Source of the DNA: an uncultured Odoribacter sp.
GTDB taxonomy: Bacteria > Bacteroidota > Bacteroidia > Bacteroidales > Marinifilaceae
DNA: 48,778 nt
Assembly (NCBI GenBank): GCA_900541415.1
Contig: UQJP01000027.1
Span: 1-48,778, forward strand
Direction of reading: 5' to 3'
Part shown: piece by piece, positions 8,309 to 17,708 of the stretch
How the letters are laid out: every line of letters begins with the position of its first letter
How positions within the stretch are numbered: the stretch's first letter is position 1
The notes under the pieces: model-generated
Told to the model about the DNA's origin: nothing
The model's input: the letters and a program-made list of their open reading frames with translations, nothing else
Database searches by the model: none
Made by a program: the position numbers and the translations under genes

Positions 8309-10276
8309 ATGGATCAGGAATCGACAAAAAACAATTCGTTGCCCGAAAATGCGTATCGGGAACTCGCTCCGGGTGAGGAATACAAACCTATTATGCCCGC
8401 AAATTCGAAACCTAAGGAGGTTACTTTATATTCTGTGGTGTTCGGTATTATTATGGCTATTATTTTTTCAGCCGCCGCCGCTTATCTGGGTTTAAAGGTG
8501 GGACAGGTGTTTGAAGCCGCTATCCCTATCGCCATTATTGCTGTGGGAGTGGGTAATCTTCTCAATCGCAATAATATGTTGGGGCAGAATGTTATTATTC
8601 AGTCGATCGGAGCCAGTTCCGGCGTGATTGTGGCAGGGGCTATTTTCACTCTTCCCGCCTTGTATATTTTGGGATTGGATGCCCAGTTTTACCAGATTTT
8701 CCTTTCTTCATTGTTCGGCGGATTGCTGGGCATTTTGTTGCTGATTCCTTTCCGGAAATATTTTGTGAAAGAGATGCACGGGAAATATCCTTTTCCGGAA
8801 GCCACCGCAACGACGGAGGTGCTGGTGTCCGGGGAGAAAAAGGGCAATCAGGCGAAATTGCTCGCCGTGAGCGGTTTGATAGGAGGATTGTATGATTTCT
8901 TTATCAGTACATTCGGCTGGTGGACGGAGAATGTTTCTACCCGCATCATGGGATGGGGGGAAATGCTGGCGGAAAAAACGAAACTGGTGTTTAAGGTAAA
9001 TACCGGGGCGGCTGTATTGGGGTTGGGATATATCGTAGGGTTGAAATATGCGGCTATTATTTGTGCCGGGTCGTTTGCCGTGTGGTTTGTGTTGATTCCT
9101 TTTATCAGCTATTTTGCAGAGGGGCAGACTGTCGCTGTGGGCGACGGGATTACGATGTTGCTGCGGGATATGTCGCCGGAACAGATTTTTTCGAATTATG
9201 CCCGTCATATCGGTATCGGAGGTATTGCGATGGCCGGAATTGTGGGAATCATCCGTTCATCGAAAATTATCCGTCAGGCTTTGGGGCTTGCGGTGAAAGA
9301 GCTGAGCGGTAAAAAAGGAGCGGAGGAAGTGGGAGAACGTACCCAGCGCGACCTGTCGATGAAGTTTATCCTGATCGGTTTGCTGGCGGTGTTGATTACT
9401 ACTTTCCTGTTTTTCCAGTTCGGTGTGCTGGATAATATTTTTCAAACCCTTGTGGCAATCCTGATAGTTTTCATTATATCGTTCCTGTTTACAACGGTCG
9501 CTGCCAATGCGATTGCGATTGTGGGAACTAATCCGGTGTCGGGAATGACTTTGATGACCCTGATTTTGGCTTCGCTGGTGCTGGTGAGTGCCGGATTGAG
9601 CGGAACGAACGGAATGATGGCAGCTATGATTATCGGAGGTGTGGTATGCACGGCGTTGTCTATGGCGGGTGGTTTTATTACCGACCTGAAAATCGGTTAT
9701 TGGATTGGGACCACTCCCGCCAAGCAGGAGACATGGAAGTTTTTGGGGACGGCCGTTTCGGCTGCCACCGTGGCTGGAGTGATGATGATTCTGAATCAGA
9801 CATACGGTTTTGTGGGAGAGAATGCTTTGGTTGCTCCCCAGGCCAATGCTATGGCTGCCGTGATTCGTCCTTTGATGGAGGGAGGAACCACTCCCTGGAT
9901 GCTTTATTTTGCCGGGGCTGCTTTGGCTTTGATTCTCACCATGATCGGGGTGCCTGCTTTAGCTTTTGCTTTGGGAATGTTTATTCCGTTGGAATTGAAT
10001 ACCCCGTTGTTGGTGGGTGGTTTGGTTAGCTGGTATGTATCCACCCGCAGCAAAGACGAAAAGGTGAATAAGATGCGCCGTGAAAGAGGTACGTTGATAG
10101 CTTCCGGCTTTATTGCCGGAGGAGCATTGATGGGTGTGATTAGCGCGGTGTTGAAGTATGCCGGAGCGGATTGGTATTCCACCTGGAGTGGTGCAGAATG
10201 GCTGGCTGTTGTGATGTATGTAGTGATCATCGCTTATTTTATCTGGGATAGCCTGCGGGCAAAGGCTGAAAAATAA
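8309..10276 (+). CDS. OPT-family oligopeptide (or metal-chelate) transporter
   Basis: A 655-residue polytopic inner-membrane protein with about 14-16 hydrophobic segments. After a soluble start containing LAPGEEYKPIMPA (about 20-32), the first helix block has AAAAYLGLKVGQVFEAAIPIA (about 56-76), characteristic of the OPT superfamily. A later conserved loop has NPVSGMTLMT. OPT proteins move peptides or metal-siderophore-like chelates by proton coupling. In Bacteroidetes some are thought to carry oligopeptides. The neighbour on the same strand is peptidase T, which fits peptide import followed by tripeptide hydrolysis, though the 136-base gap leaves co-transcription uncertain. Confidence 0.9.
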   Translation: MDQESTKNNSLPENAYRELAPGEEYKPIMPANSKPKEVTLYSVVFGIIMAIIFSAAAAYLGLKVGQVFEAAIPIAIIAVGVGNLLNRNNMLGQNVIIQSIGASSGVIVAGAIFTLPALYILGLDAQFYQIFLSSLFGGLLGILLLIPFRKYFVKEMHGKYPFPEATATTEVLVSGEKKGNQAKLLAVSGLIGGLYDFFISTFGWWTENVSTRIMGWGEMLAEKTKLVFKVNTGAAVLGLGYIVGLKYAAIICAGSFAVWFVLIPFISYFAEGQTVAVGDGITMLLRDMSPEQIFSNYARHIGIGGIAMAGIVGIIRSSKIIRQALGLAVKELSGKKGAEEVGERTQRDLSMKFILIGLLAVLITTFLFFQFGVLDNIFQTLVAILIVFIISFLFTTVAANAIAIVGTNPVSGMTLMTLILASLVLVSAGLSGTNGMMAAMIIGGVVCTALSMAGGFITDLKIGYWIGTTPAKQETWKFLGTAVSAATVAGVMMILNQTYGFVGENALVAPQANAMAAVIRPLMEGGTTPWMLYFAGAALALILTMIGVPALAFALGMFIPLELNTPLLVGGLVSWYVSTRSKDEKVNKMRRERGTLIASGFIAGGALMGVISAVLKYAGADWYSTWSGAEWLAVVMYVVIIAYFIWDSLRAKAEK

Positions 10277-10412
10277 GTATTTGCCGGGCAGGGCAGATAT
10301 AAGGAAGGTGAATGGTTGGTTTTCCCGGTGTGCCCGGAAAGCCGGGGGAAATGGAATGTGGGGAGGCGGTTGCTTTCCGAAAGAGAAGTTGAATTTGTAA
10401 TGAGTTAAATTT

Positions 10413-11636
10413 ATGGAACTAAAAGAACGATTTTTGAAATATGTGGGGTTTGATACCCAAAGTGATCCTGAAAGTGAAACTTTTCCTTCAACGGGGAAAC
10501 AGTTGGTTTTATTGAATTATCTGGCGGAAGAAATGAAAAGTTTGGGATTGGATGAAGTGGAAATCGATGGAAACGGATATGCTATGGGAACAATCCCTGC
10601 TACGAAAGGGTACGAAAATTGCCCGGTGATCGGGTTTATTTCCCATGTTGATACGAGTCCCGATATGAGTGGCGCCCATGTGAAACCACAGATCATCGGA
10701 GATTATGACGGAAACGATATTCAGCTAAACTCTTCGCTGGTGATGCGGGTGGCCGATTTCCCGGAATTGTCTTTCTTTAAAGGGCATACGTTGATTACAA
10801 CCGACGGAACTACCCTTTTAGGAGCGGATGATAAGGCGGGAATTGCTGAAATTATGACGGCGGCAGAGTATCTGATAAGCCATCCGGAAATTGAGCATGG
10901 AAAAATCAGGATCGGCTTCACTCCGGACGAGGAAATCGGACGGGGGGTGGATTTTTTTAATGTGGAGAGTTTCGGTGCAAAGTTCGCTTACACGATGGAC
11001 GGCGGTTTTGAAGGAGAATTGGAATATGAAAATTTTAATGCCGCCGGGGCTAAGATTGCGATTCAGGGACGCAACATACATCCCGGATATGCAAAAGATA
11101 AGATGATCAATGCGTTACAGGTGGCTACTGAACTCAACAGTTTGTTGCCTGTGTGCGAGCGTCCCGAACACACGGAGGGATATGAGGGATTCTATCATCT
11201 GATCGGTGTTGCCGGAGGGGTGGAGAAAGCCTCTATGGAATATATTATCCGCGATCATTCGCGTGAAAAATTCGAGGCGAAAAAAGTGTTCCTGACGGAT
11301 GCGGTAGCATTTTTAAACCGTAAATATGGGCAGGAAGTGATAACCCTTGAATTGAAAGACCAATATTACAATATGCGTGAAATGGTAGAGCCTTATCCTG
11401 AGGTGATCGATAAGGCTATGCAGGCGATGAAAGAAGCCGGAGTGACTCCGGTGGTACGTCCCATCCGCGGAGGAACGGACGGAGCGCGCCTGTCGTACAT
11501 GGGGTTGCCTTGTCCGAATTTATTCACCGGAGGGATGAATTTTCACGGGAAATTTGAATATTGTTCGTTGAACACGATGCAGAAGGCTGTGCAAACCATC
11601 TTGAATTTGGTGCGATTATGGGGAGCAGTTCGGTGA
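10413..11636 (+). CDS. pepT: Peptidase T (tripeptide aminopeptidase)
   Basis: A cytoplasmic dizinc M20 exopeptidase that removes the N-terminal residue of tripeptides. The 407-residue length equals the family's usual size. Metal and catalytic residues fall at the expected positions: His78 and Asp80 (ISHVDTSPD), Asp140 (LLGADDKAG), Glu173/Glu174 (TPDEEIG), Asp196 (TMDGG) and His378 (GGMNFHG). GGTDGARLS near the C-terminus belongs to the dimer/substrate site. It probably degrades peptides delivered by the preceding OPT transporter. Transcription stops at a hairpin shared with the convergent UbiB-like gene. Confidence 0.96.
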   Translation: MELKERFLKYVGFDTQSDPESETFPSTGKQLVLLNYLAEEMKSLGLDEVEIDGNGYAMGTIPATKGYENCPVIGFISHVDTSPDMSGAHVKPQIIGDYDGNDIQLNSSLVMRVADFPELSFFKGHTLITTDGTTLLGADDKAGIAEIMTAAEYLISHPEIEHGKIRIGFTPDEEIGRGVDFFNVESFGAKFAYTMDGGFEGELEYENFNAAGAKIAIQGRNIHPGYAKDKMINALQVATELNSLLPVCERPEHTEGYEGFYHLIGVAGGVEKASMEYIIRDHSREKFEAKKVFLTDAVAFLNRKYGQEVITLELKDQYYNMREMVEPYPEVIDKAMQAMKEAGVTPVVRPIRGGTDGARLSYMGLPCPNLFTGGMNFHGKFEYCSLNTMQKAVQTILNLVRLWGAVR

Positions 11637-11673
11637 GGCATGAACTACCTGACAAAGAAATAAAAATCACTAT

Positions 11674-11707
11674 AAAAAAGGCGTCCTATCCCGGGACGCT
11701 TTTTTTA
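11674..11707. terminator. Bidirectional terminator between pepT and the UbiB-like gene
   Basis: Stem GCGTCC (11681-11686) / GGACGC (11694-11699) is flanked by six A on one side and seven or eight T on the other, so it can act on both convergent transcripts. The UbiB-like stop lies immediately beyond it. Confidence 0.85.
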
Positions 11708-11714
11708 TAGGGTT

Positions 11715-13370
11715 TTAATCCAATTTCTTTTTCCTGAAAATCCAGCGAAGCATGACGACAAAAATCAGGAACGAGGACATAAAAAGCAGAAATCCCCCGT
11801 ATTCCAGATCCGGCCGTTGAGTCAGCAGGATGATCGAGCCGATGAATAGCCCCACCAGCAAGATGGAATAGGCCAGGCGCGAGGTGACGTTTCGAAGGAG
11901 TTTTTTTATATCTCCCATATCCATGACCTGAATTTCATGTTTGATCTGCCCTTGCTTGAATTTATAGAGTATTTCGCTAATATCCAGAGGGGCGGTTTTA
12001 ATTAAGGTAGCATATCCTTTCAGGGTTTGGAATAGCTCGGATGCCAGTTTTCGCGGGGAAAACTGGGTGATAACCACTTCCCGGGCATAAGGGATGATTA
12101 GTTTGGCAAACGGGATGTCCGGGTCGAGTTTTTCGGCTGTCTTTTGTATGGTGGCGAGTGCTTTGGCCAGCATGAAAATTCCAGAGGGAATGCAAAGCTG
12201 GAATTTACTGATCAGCTCGATACAATCCTGAATCATCCGGGCATAATCCATTTTTTCCACCGGAGTGTGGTCATAACGTTTCAGCATTTGCTGAAGGGCG
12301 AAAATCAGGTCGTCTCTTTTTTCAAAGAAGCGCACATCACACAGGTGGATCATGGCATCGGCGAGCCCGATGGGATCCCGGCGTGCAAAACCGATCGAGA
12401 TGTTGGCGAGAAAGTCCATTTCGCGCGGGCGTAGGGCTCCCACCATACCGAAGTCGATCAACCCGATCCGGTTTTCAGGCAGGATAAACATATTCCCGGC
12501 ATGCGGATCGGCATGGAAGAAACCTTCTTTAAAGATCATGATCAGCAGGGCTTCCGCACCGTTCAGGGCGATTTGTTTCGTGTCGAGCCCGGCGGCCGTC
12601 AATTGAACGGGATCGTCCGGGGTGAGCCCGTACAGGCGTTCCATCACCAGCATCTTGTGTGTGGTGTATTGGGTGTACACCTGGGGAATGTATACGTGGG
12701 GATTGTTTTTGAATATATCCTGAAAGCGGATGATGTTGGTGGATTCGTTATAATAGTTCAGCTCTTTCAGGATGCTTTCCCCAAATTCATCGACCACATC
12801 TACGATGTTGATCGCTGCCAGTTCCGGGTATTCTTTAGCAAACCGGGCTGCCAGATAATGCATCAGGTAAAGGTCGAGTTTGATTGTTTGGTCGATATTC
12901 GGGCGACGTATTTTCACTACGACGTGTTTGCCGTCTTTCAGCCTTCCGGTGTACACCTGGCCGATTGAAGCCGAAGAAATGCAATGTGGATTGAACTCCA
13001 TGAAAACATCTTTGATTTCTGCTCCCAGTTCGTCTTCAATTAGCCGTATAGCGAGATTGTCATCGAAGGGCAGGGCGTTCGTTTGGAGTTTTTTCAACTC
13101 TTTGCGGAAGCGTTCCGATAGGATGTCGGGACGGTCGGCGAGGATTTGTCCGAATTTGACGTAGGTCGGTCCGAGGTCTTCAATCGTAATGCGTAAACGT
13201 TCCTGGGTGGTGTATACCGGTTTGTGTTTCCGGATACGCCGTTTCCGGATATGCCTTCCCAGCATGGAACGGTTAATTAATTCCCTGGAGCCGTGCTTAA
13301 TCAGAATGCGGACGATTTGAAATGTCCGCACTATTTTCAGATAACTCACATATATATCGGTCACTCTCAT
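11715..13370 (-). CDS. UbiB/AarF/ABC1 atypical kinase-like protein
   Basis: A 551-residue protein of the atypical ATPase/kinase family linked to isoprenoid quinone synthesis or lipid homeostasis. Family motifs are intact: KxGQ (Lys72-Phe-Gly-Gln75), the Ala-rich loop SSASIGQ (132-138) in place of a Gly-rich loop, Lys153, HADPHAGN (286-293) and DFG (306-308). Two membrane helices occupy the last 60 residues. The window has no quinone-synthesis genes, and an anaerobe would make menaquinone, so the target may be menaquinone or another lipid. Its ATG overlaps the upstream small gene as ATGA. The family call is firm; the function is not. Confidence 0.92.
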   Translation of the reverse strand: MRVTDIYVSYLKIVRTFQIVRILIKHGSRELINRSMLGRHIRKRRIRKHKPVYTTQERLRITIEDLGPTYVKFGQILADRPDILSERFRKELKKLQTNALPFDDNLAIRLIEDELGAEIKDVFMEFNPHCISSASIGQVYTGRLKDGKHVVVKIRRPNIDQTIKLDLYLMHYLAARFAKEYPELAAINIVDVVDEFGESILKELNYYNESTNIIRFQDIFKNNPHVYIPQVYTQYTTHKMLVMERLYGLTPDDPVQLTAAGLDTKQIALNGAEALLIMIFKEGFFHADPHAGNMFILPENRIGLIDFGMVGALRPREMDFLANISIGFARRDPIGLADAMIHLCDVRFFEKRDDLIFALQQMLKRYDHTPVEKMDYARMIQDCIELISKFQLCIPSGIFMLAKALATIQKTAEKLDPDIPFAKLIIPYAREVVITQFSPRKLASELFQTLKGYATLIKTAPLDISEILYKFKQGQIKHEIQVMDMGDIKKLLRNVTSRLAYSILLVGLFIGSIILLTQRPDLEYGGFLLFMSSFLIFVVMLRWIFRKKKLD

Positions 13371-13690
13371 AGTTCGTCGTTATTGGAAGATGTTGCCGGC
13401 TGCCCTGCCGCTTCGAGTATCGTGCTCAATTTTTCGATGGCTTCTGTCAGATTATCGATGCTTTTATTCAGTTTTTTGTCGTGGCGGGAACTAAACAACT
13501 GTTGTAAAAGCAAAGTTCCGTTTAATCCTTCCATAGCTCCTGCAATGCTGTCACTGAGTTTACGGGCGGCCTCTTCGTCCCGTCCGGTTTTTGCCTCTAT
13601 GATTTCGGCAAGACGGTCGATAAAGGCTTCCCGGTCGCTCAACGAAGCGCTGATAGATGCCCGGAGTAGTAAAAAGATAATATCGTTCAT
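13367..13690 (-). CDS. Small helical protein co-translated with the UbiB-like gene (hypothetical)
   Basis: A 107-residue protein I do not recognise. It begins with a hydrophobic stretch (IIFLLLRASISASL), then an acidic, probably alpha-helical middle (about 20-60) and a heptad-like C-terminal helix (LNKSIDNLTEAIEKLSTILEAA), ending in a polar tail. There is no signal peptide. The 4-base ATGA overlap with the UbiB/AarF gene suggests the two products act together, perhaps as a membrane-associated helical partner. Small coiled-coil accessory proteins such as UbiK accompany UbiB-dependent pathways in proteobacteria, but I see no sequence evidence of homology. An intact frame and the coupled start support a real gene. 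Confidence 0.75.
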   Translation of the reverse strand: MNDIIFLLLRASISASLSDREAFIDRLAEIIEAKTGRDEEAARKLSDSIAGAMEGLNGTLLLQQLFSSRHDKKLNKSIDNLTEAIEKLSTILEAAGQPATSSNNDEL

Positions 13691-13889
13691 AAGTTCAGGA
13701 GATTAAATTTATGAGTTAAACGTTATCGGGAGGTTTTAGGTTTTCGCCCCGGATAGAAACATTAGGACCGGGATTCGATGAGAGAAATGCTGATCGGAAA
13801 GATTTTGTTTTTATGTTGTAGAACATAGTTAATGTTTAATTGTTTGTAGAAATGTTATAAAATTATTTTTTTCTGCCATTTGTTATTTG

Positions 13890-13897
13890 TACCTTCG
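13890..13897 (+). promoter_or_regulatory. Probable promoter for the AspT/YidE-like transporter
   Basis: TACCTTCG (one mismatch from TAnnTTTG) lies 32 bases before the ATG, with TTTT 19 bases upstream in the -33 position. The ftsK upstream region has the same TTTT-19-TACCTTCG arrangement. The 13691-13929 gap otherwise holds nothing notable. Confidence 0.45.
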
Positions 13898-13929
13898 CGT
13901 TGCATTAAAAATGTGTATATACTGGTATT

Positions 13930-15600
13930 ATGGAATGGATAAATGATTTGTTTTTCGGATCAGGCATAGGACATTCGATCCTGCTTTTATCGGTGGTTAT
14001 TTTTTCCGGAGTATTGCTCGGAAAGTTGAAAATAGGAGGTATTTCTTTAGGAATCACGTGGATTCTTTTTATGGGAATCATCCTGAGCCATTTCGGCATG
14101 CGGATGGATCCCCACGCTTTACATTTCCTGAAAGAGTTCGGTTTGATTCTTTTCATATATTCCGTGGGGTTACAGGTGGGGCCCGGATTCTTTTCTTCGT
14201 TCAAGAAGGGAGGGATGACTTTGAATATGCTGGCTGTTGCGATTGTTTTTCTGGGGGTGCTACTCACTTATGGTCTGCATTTAGTGACGGGCTTACCCAT
14301 TACGACGATGGTGGGAATTTTGTCCGGGGCTGTGACCAATACGCCCGGACTCGGTGCTGCGCAGCAGGCCTATTACGATATGACCGGACTGGAAACGCCT
14401 GTGATCGCTTTGGGGTATGCAGTGGCTTATCCGTTAGGGGTGATCGGAATTATCCTGGCTATCCTGTCGATTCGCTATATCTTTAAAATATCTTTCGAAA
14501 AGGAAACCGAGGCTGCGCAGAATGAAACGGAAGCCAGGGCTGCCAGAGCGACGCATGTGTCTTTGCTGGTGAAGAATCCTTCGCTGTTCGGAAAGGAAAT
14601 TTCGGAAATCGCTTCTCTGATCGAAAAGAAATTTGTGATTTCCAGAGTGCTGCGTGTCGATAAGAGAATAGAGGTGGCCACTCCCCGGACCCGGCTTTTC
14701 GAAGGTGACAAACTGTTTGTCATTGCTGCCACACAGGATTTAAATGCTGTGATTGCCTTTATCGGTGAGCGGCTCGATATGCATCGGGCCGAATGGGAAA
14801 AGATCGACGATAAATTGGTTTCCCGCCGGATTATGGTGACCCGTTCGAGCATCAATGGCAAGATGCTGGGACAACTGCATTTGCGGAGTGGATACGGGGT
14901 GAATGTGACGCGGGTGAACCGCGCCGGGGTGGATTTGGTGGCAGAGCCCGGTTTGGAATTGCAGGTGGGCGATCGGGTGACTATCGTAGGGCGTGAGGAA
15001 GACCTTGCGAGCGTGGAACGGGTGCTCGGTAATTCCATGCGCCGTTTGAGAGAGCCGAATCTTGTGCCTATTTTCTTAGGGATCGCTTTGGGTATTTTGT
15101 TGGGAAGTATTCCTTTTATGTTTCCCGGTGTTCCCCAGCCTGTGAAATTGGGACTTGCCGGAGGGCCTTTGATTATTGCTATTCTGATCGGTCGGTTTGG
15201 ACCGCATTATAAATTAGTGACCTACACAACGATGAGTGCAAACCTCATGCTCCGGGAGGTCGGGATTGCCCTGTTCCTTGCCTGTGTGGGGCTGAATGCG
15301 GGAGAAGGGTTTGTAGACACGGTGGTGAACGGGGGTGGTTACGCCTGGATCGGCTATGGTTTCATCATTACTTTTGTACCGCTTTTGCTGATCGGTATCG
15401 TTGCCCGTGCCGTGTATAAGATCAATTATTTTACGATTATGGGGCTGATTGCGGGAAGCACCACCGATCCGCCTGCCCTGGCCTATTCGAATAATGTTTC
15501 CGGTAATGATATGCCTTCTGTGGGCTATGCGACGGTGTATCCGCTGACGATGTTCCTCCGGGTTTTGACAGCTCAGTTATTGGTGTTGTTCCTTGCGTGA
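13930..15600 (+). CDS. AspT/YidE/YbjL-family transporter with two RCK_C (TrkA_C) domains
   Basis: A 556-residue inner-membrane protein, the usual length for the aspartate:alanine exchanger (AAE) family. Two five-helix membrane halves flank a central cytoplasmic region (about 190-375) with two TrkA_C/RCK_C regulatory domains; the second ends near GDRVTIVGREEDL. The halves carry matching re-entrant motifs: SGAVTNTPGLGAAQQA in the first and AGSTTDPPALAYSN in the second. This internal pseudo-symmetry is diagnostic. Characterised members exchange aspartate for alanine or move dicarboxylates; the substrate here is unknown. It is monocistronic, with 143 bases and a new promoter before the next gene. 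Confidence 0.9.
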   Translation: MEWINDLFFGSGIGHSILLLSVVIFSGVLLGKLKIGGISLGITWILFMGIILSHFGMRMDPHALHFLKEFGLILFIYSVGLQVGPGFFSSFKKGGMTLNMLAVAIVFLGVLLTYGLHLVTGLPITTMVGILSGAVTNTPGLGAAQQAYYDMTGLETPVIALGYAVAYPLGVIGIILAILSIRYIFKISFEKETEAAQNETEARAARATHVSLLVKNPSLFGKEISEIASLIEKKFVISRVLRVDKRIEVATPRTRLFEGDKLFVIAATQDLNAVIAFIGERLDMHRAEWEKIDDKLVSRRIMVTRSSINGKMLGQLHLRSGYGVNVTRVNRAGVDLVAEPGLELQVGDRVTIVGREEDLASVERVLGNSMRRLREPNLVPIFLGIALGILLGSIPFMFPGVPQPVKLGLAGGPLIIAILIGRFGPHYKLVTYTTMSANLMLREVGIALFLACVGLNAGEGFVDTVVNGGGYAWIGYGFIITFVPLLLIGIVARAVYKINYFTIMGLIAGSTTDPPALAYSNNVSGNDMPSVGYATVYPLTMFLRVLTAQLLVLFLA

Positions 15601-15687
15601 TGAGGAGCAGGTGTGTGGGGACCACTGTGATGTTTCCGTCCGGAAGGACCTCTGCTGCAGCCTTTGCTGTGGGGATAGGTGTTTTTA

Positions 15688-15718
15688 TTTGGTTTACTGC
15701 GGGAAAAGTGTAATTTTG
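15688..15718 (+). promoter_or_regulatory. Bacteroidetes-type promoter for the NlpC/P60 gene
   Basis: TTTG (15688-15691), exactly 19 bases, then TAATTTTG (15711-15718): a perfect match to the -33/-7 consensus of the phylum's housekeeping sigma factor. A start near 15725 gives a leader of about 20 bases to the ATG at 15744, which supports that start codon. Confidence 0.85.
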
Positions 15719-15743
15719 CCTTTTAGAATATAATATTACAAAT

Positions 15744-16535
15744 ATGTCTTTCGGTATAGCAGATTTGAGCCTTATTCCCATGCGGAGTGAAAAATCGGAT
15801 AGGAGTGAAATGATCTCGCAAATCCTTTTCGGCGAAATGTACCAGGTTTTGGAAATGGATGAGAAATGGGTCTATGTCCGCTTGATTCACGATGGCAACG
15901 AAGGCTGGATCGACCGGAAAATGTATGTGCCTGTTTCTGATGAATATGTGGTGAAATACCGTTCCGAATCGCCCATGCTGACTACCGAGGTTTTCAATAT
16001 TATCACCAAAGACGGGGATTACGGAAATAAACTGATCGTTGCCGGGAGTGTTCTTCCTTTTTTCGACGCTATTACCAAAAAGATGATGATAGGAGAGGAT
16101 TCCTACACTTTGGTGAGTAAGATCAAAGATGTGGGTATCGACAGCCTGCGCGATCTGATTATCGATTATGCGCTGATGTATTACAATACGCCTTATTTAT
16201 GGGGAGGACGTTCTCCTTATGGGATAGATTGTTCCGGACTGGTGCAGATTGTTTACCGCATGGCGGGTATCGACCTGCCCCGGGATGCAGCGGACCAGGT
16301 GAACGGCGGGCAGGACTTTTCGTTTGTGGAAGAGGCTTTACCGGGAGATTTGGCGTTTTTCGGGGATGATACCGGAGTGATTACCCATGTGGGAATCATT
16401 TGGGAGCAAAACCGTATTATCCATGCTTCCGGCCGGGTGCGGGTGGATAAAATAGATCATCAGGGTATTTTTAACGAAGAGTTAAAACGCTATACCCATA
16501 ATCTGAAAGTCATTAAGCGGATCATTAACGATTAA
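15744..16535 (+). CDS. NlpC/P60 murein-peptide hydrolase, dipeptidyl-peptidase VI-like
   Basis: A 263-residue protein with two bacterial SH3-like segments (about 1-65 and 70-125) and a C-terminal NlpC/P60 cysteine peptidase. The catalytic Cys163 sits in GIDCSGLV, His215 in THVGIIW and a third His227 in IIHASGR. There is no signal peptide, which suggests a cytoplasmic gamma-D-glutamyl-L-diamino-acid endopeptidase that recycles murein peptides, as known for dipeptidyl-peptidase VI homologues of the same SH3-SH3-NlpC layout. The gene has its own strong promoter. Its last 11 bases overlap the end of the convergent GNAT gene, with no terminator hairpin between. Confidence 0.88.
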   Translation: MSFGIADLSLIPMRSEKSDRSEMISQILFGEMYQVLEMDEKWVYVRLIHDGNEGWIDRKMYVPVSDEYVVKYRSESPMLTTEVFNIITKDGDYGNKLIVAGSVLPFFDAITKKMMIGEDSYTLVSKIKDVGIDSLRDLIIDYALMYYNTPYLWGGRSPYGIDCSGLVQIVYRMAGIDLPRDAADQVNGGQDFSFVEEALPGDLAFFGDDTGVITHVGIIWEQNRIIHASGRVRVDKIDHQGIFNEELKRYTHNLKVIKRIIND

Positions 16536-17475
16536 AGAGCCGGAAACGGGGAATGTAAGTGGCGATATGCCGTTTTTTCTTCGCTTCGTATACATCGGCG
16601 ATCTTGATGATAATTGCCGTTTCTTCCACTCCTCCGAATCCCGGATTGATGGCTGTGCCGAATGTCTTCATGGAAGGCGACAGGCTCATGTAGGCATTTA
16701 CGAGCGGAGGAATATTTTCCCCTAAATCCCGCACATATTTAGACAGGATTTTATAGTCTTCCTCATAACTGATCCCGGTGAATATTTGCTCCATCGCTTT
16801 TTCATCGATGTCGATTTCCAAAGGCTGAATCGGAACTACCAGTTTTTCCTGATCGCGGAAATATTTTTTCATGAAGTAAAGAATCATGTTCCTGGCCTGA
16901 ATGTTAAAGCTGGTATACATGGTTACTTTCCCAAAAAAATATTCTATTTCGGGGTGGTCTACGGTCAGAGCTCCCAGCCCGTCCCACAGGTTGTCGAGGG
17001 CATAGAGGGATTTGCGTCCCATACGGGTGGATTGATAGAGCGGATGCACGAAAGACCGTCCCAGCTCAATCATCCGGGGCAGGTAATTGGCTTTGAATTT
17101 CTCCGAAAAACGAAATAATTCGGTCGTTGCCAGATTCGGTTCCCCTTCTGCGTTATTGGTGAGGTGGTTACAAAGGATATAACGGTATCCTCCGATGATT
17201 TCCATCTCTTTCGGGTCCCATACGATCAGTTGCTGGTAGGGGGTGGCAGGATCTATATCAAATTCGTCGATGTCGATTTCTTTTCCTGTGCCTCCTCCGG
17301 CGGAACGGAAAGTCAGCTCCCGGATTCTTCCCACTTCTCTCATTAAATTGGGAGCCGAATGAGCATCGAAGGTGTATATTTCGTTTCCCGCTTTGTTGGT
17401 TTTACGCACGAAGCGTTCTTCTGTCAGTTCTGCAATGAGCTTTTCTTTTTCAACGGGATATATAACAGGTTGCAT
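16525..17475 (-). CDS. glsB: Glycine-lipid N-acyltransferase, GlsB-like (GNAT/OlsB-type)
   Basis: A 316-residue GNAT-fold acyltransferase of the OlsB/'hemolysin' group. REVGRIRELTFRSAGGGTGKEIDIDEFD (about residues 46-74, quoted in part) is the typical N-terminal signature, and YRYILC (about 97-102) and ELGRSFVHPLYQ (about 137-148) belong to the acyl-ACP binding fold. In Bacteroides thetaiotaomicron the homologous GlsB attaches a 3-hydroxy fatty acid to glycine, the first step of glycine lipid synthesis. The O-acyltransferase for the second step lies about 1.3 kb away at 18815-19636, separated by an opposite-strand peptidase gene. I infer glycine as substrate from the phylum; ornithine is the alternative. 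Confidence 0.82.
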   Translation of the reverse strand: MQPVIYPVEKEKLIAELTEERFVRKTNKAGNEIYTFDAHSAPNLMREVGRIRELTFRSAGGGTGKEIDIDEFDIDPATPYQQLIVWDPKEMEIIGGYRYILCNHLTNNAEGEPNLATTELFRFSEKFKANYLPRMIELGRSFVHPLYQSTRMGRKSLYALDNLWDGLGALTVDHPEIEYFFGKVTMYTSFNIQARNMILYFMKKYFRDQEKLVVPIQPLEIDIDEKAMEQIFTGISYEEDYKILSKYVRDLGENIPPLVNAYMSLSPSMKTFGTAINPGFGGVEETAIIIKIADVYEAKKKRHIATYIPRFRLFNR

Positions 17476-17558
17476 CGTTTTTTTATTTGATGAATTTACA
17501 GTTTTATGACCGGGGAACCTTTCCGGATTCCAAGGCTGTTGGTGTTGATTTTGAGCGA

Positions 17559-17566
17559 CAAATATA
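17559..17566 (-). promoter_or_regulatory. Possible -7 element for the GlsB-like gene
   Basis: The minus strand reads TATATTTG, matching TAnnTTTG, 84 bases before the start codon. No -33 TTTG is seen at the right spacing. Confidence 0.35.
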
Positions 17567-17708
17567 ATACATTATCAGTTAAATTGATTTTCTGGAAGGT
17601 AAAAACTTAAAAATGGGAATTTGCTTACGCGGTGTTTTCGAAACAGGGAGATTAATTTAGATATTTTTTATATTTTAGCAGGCGTAATTATGGTTAAGAA
17701 TCAACAAG

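Noticed and set aside
10321..10352. Hairpin-like CCCGG / CCGGG sequence after the OPT gene
   Set aside because: There is no T tract after it and pairing is interrupted; not convincing as a terminator.
14475..15038. 187-codon minus-strand frame rich in Ser and Arg
   Set aside because: It is a shadow of the AspT/YidE-like transporter's central domain.
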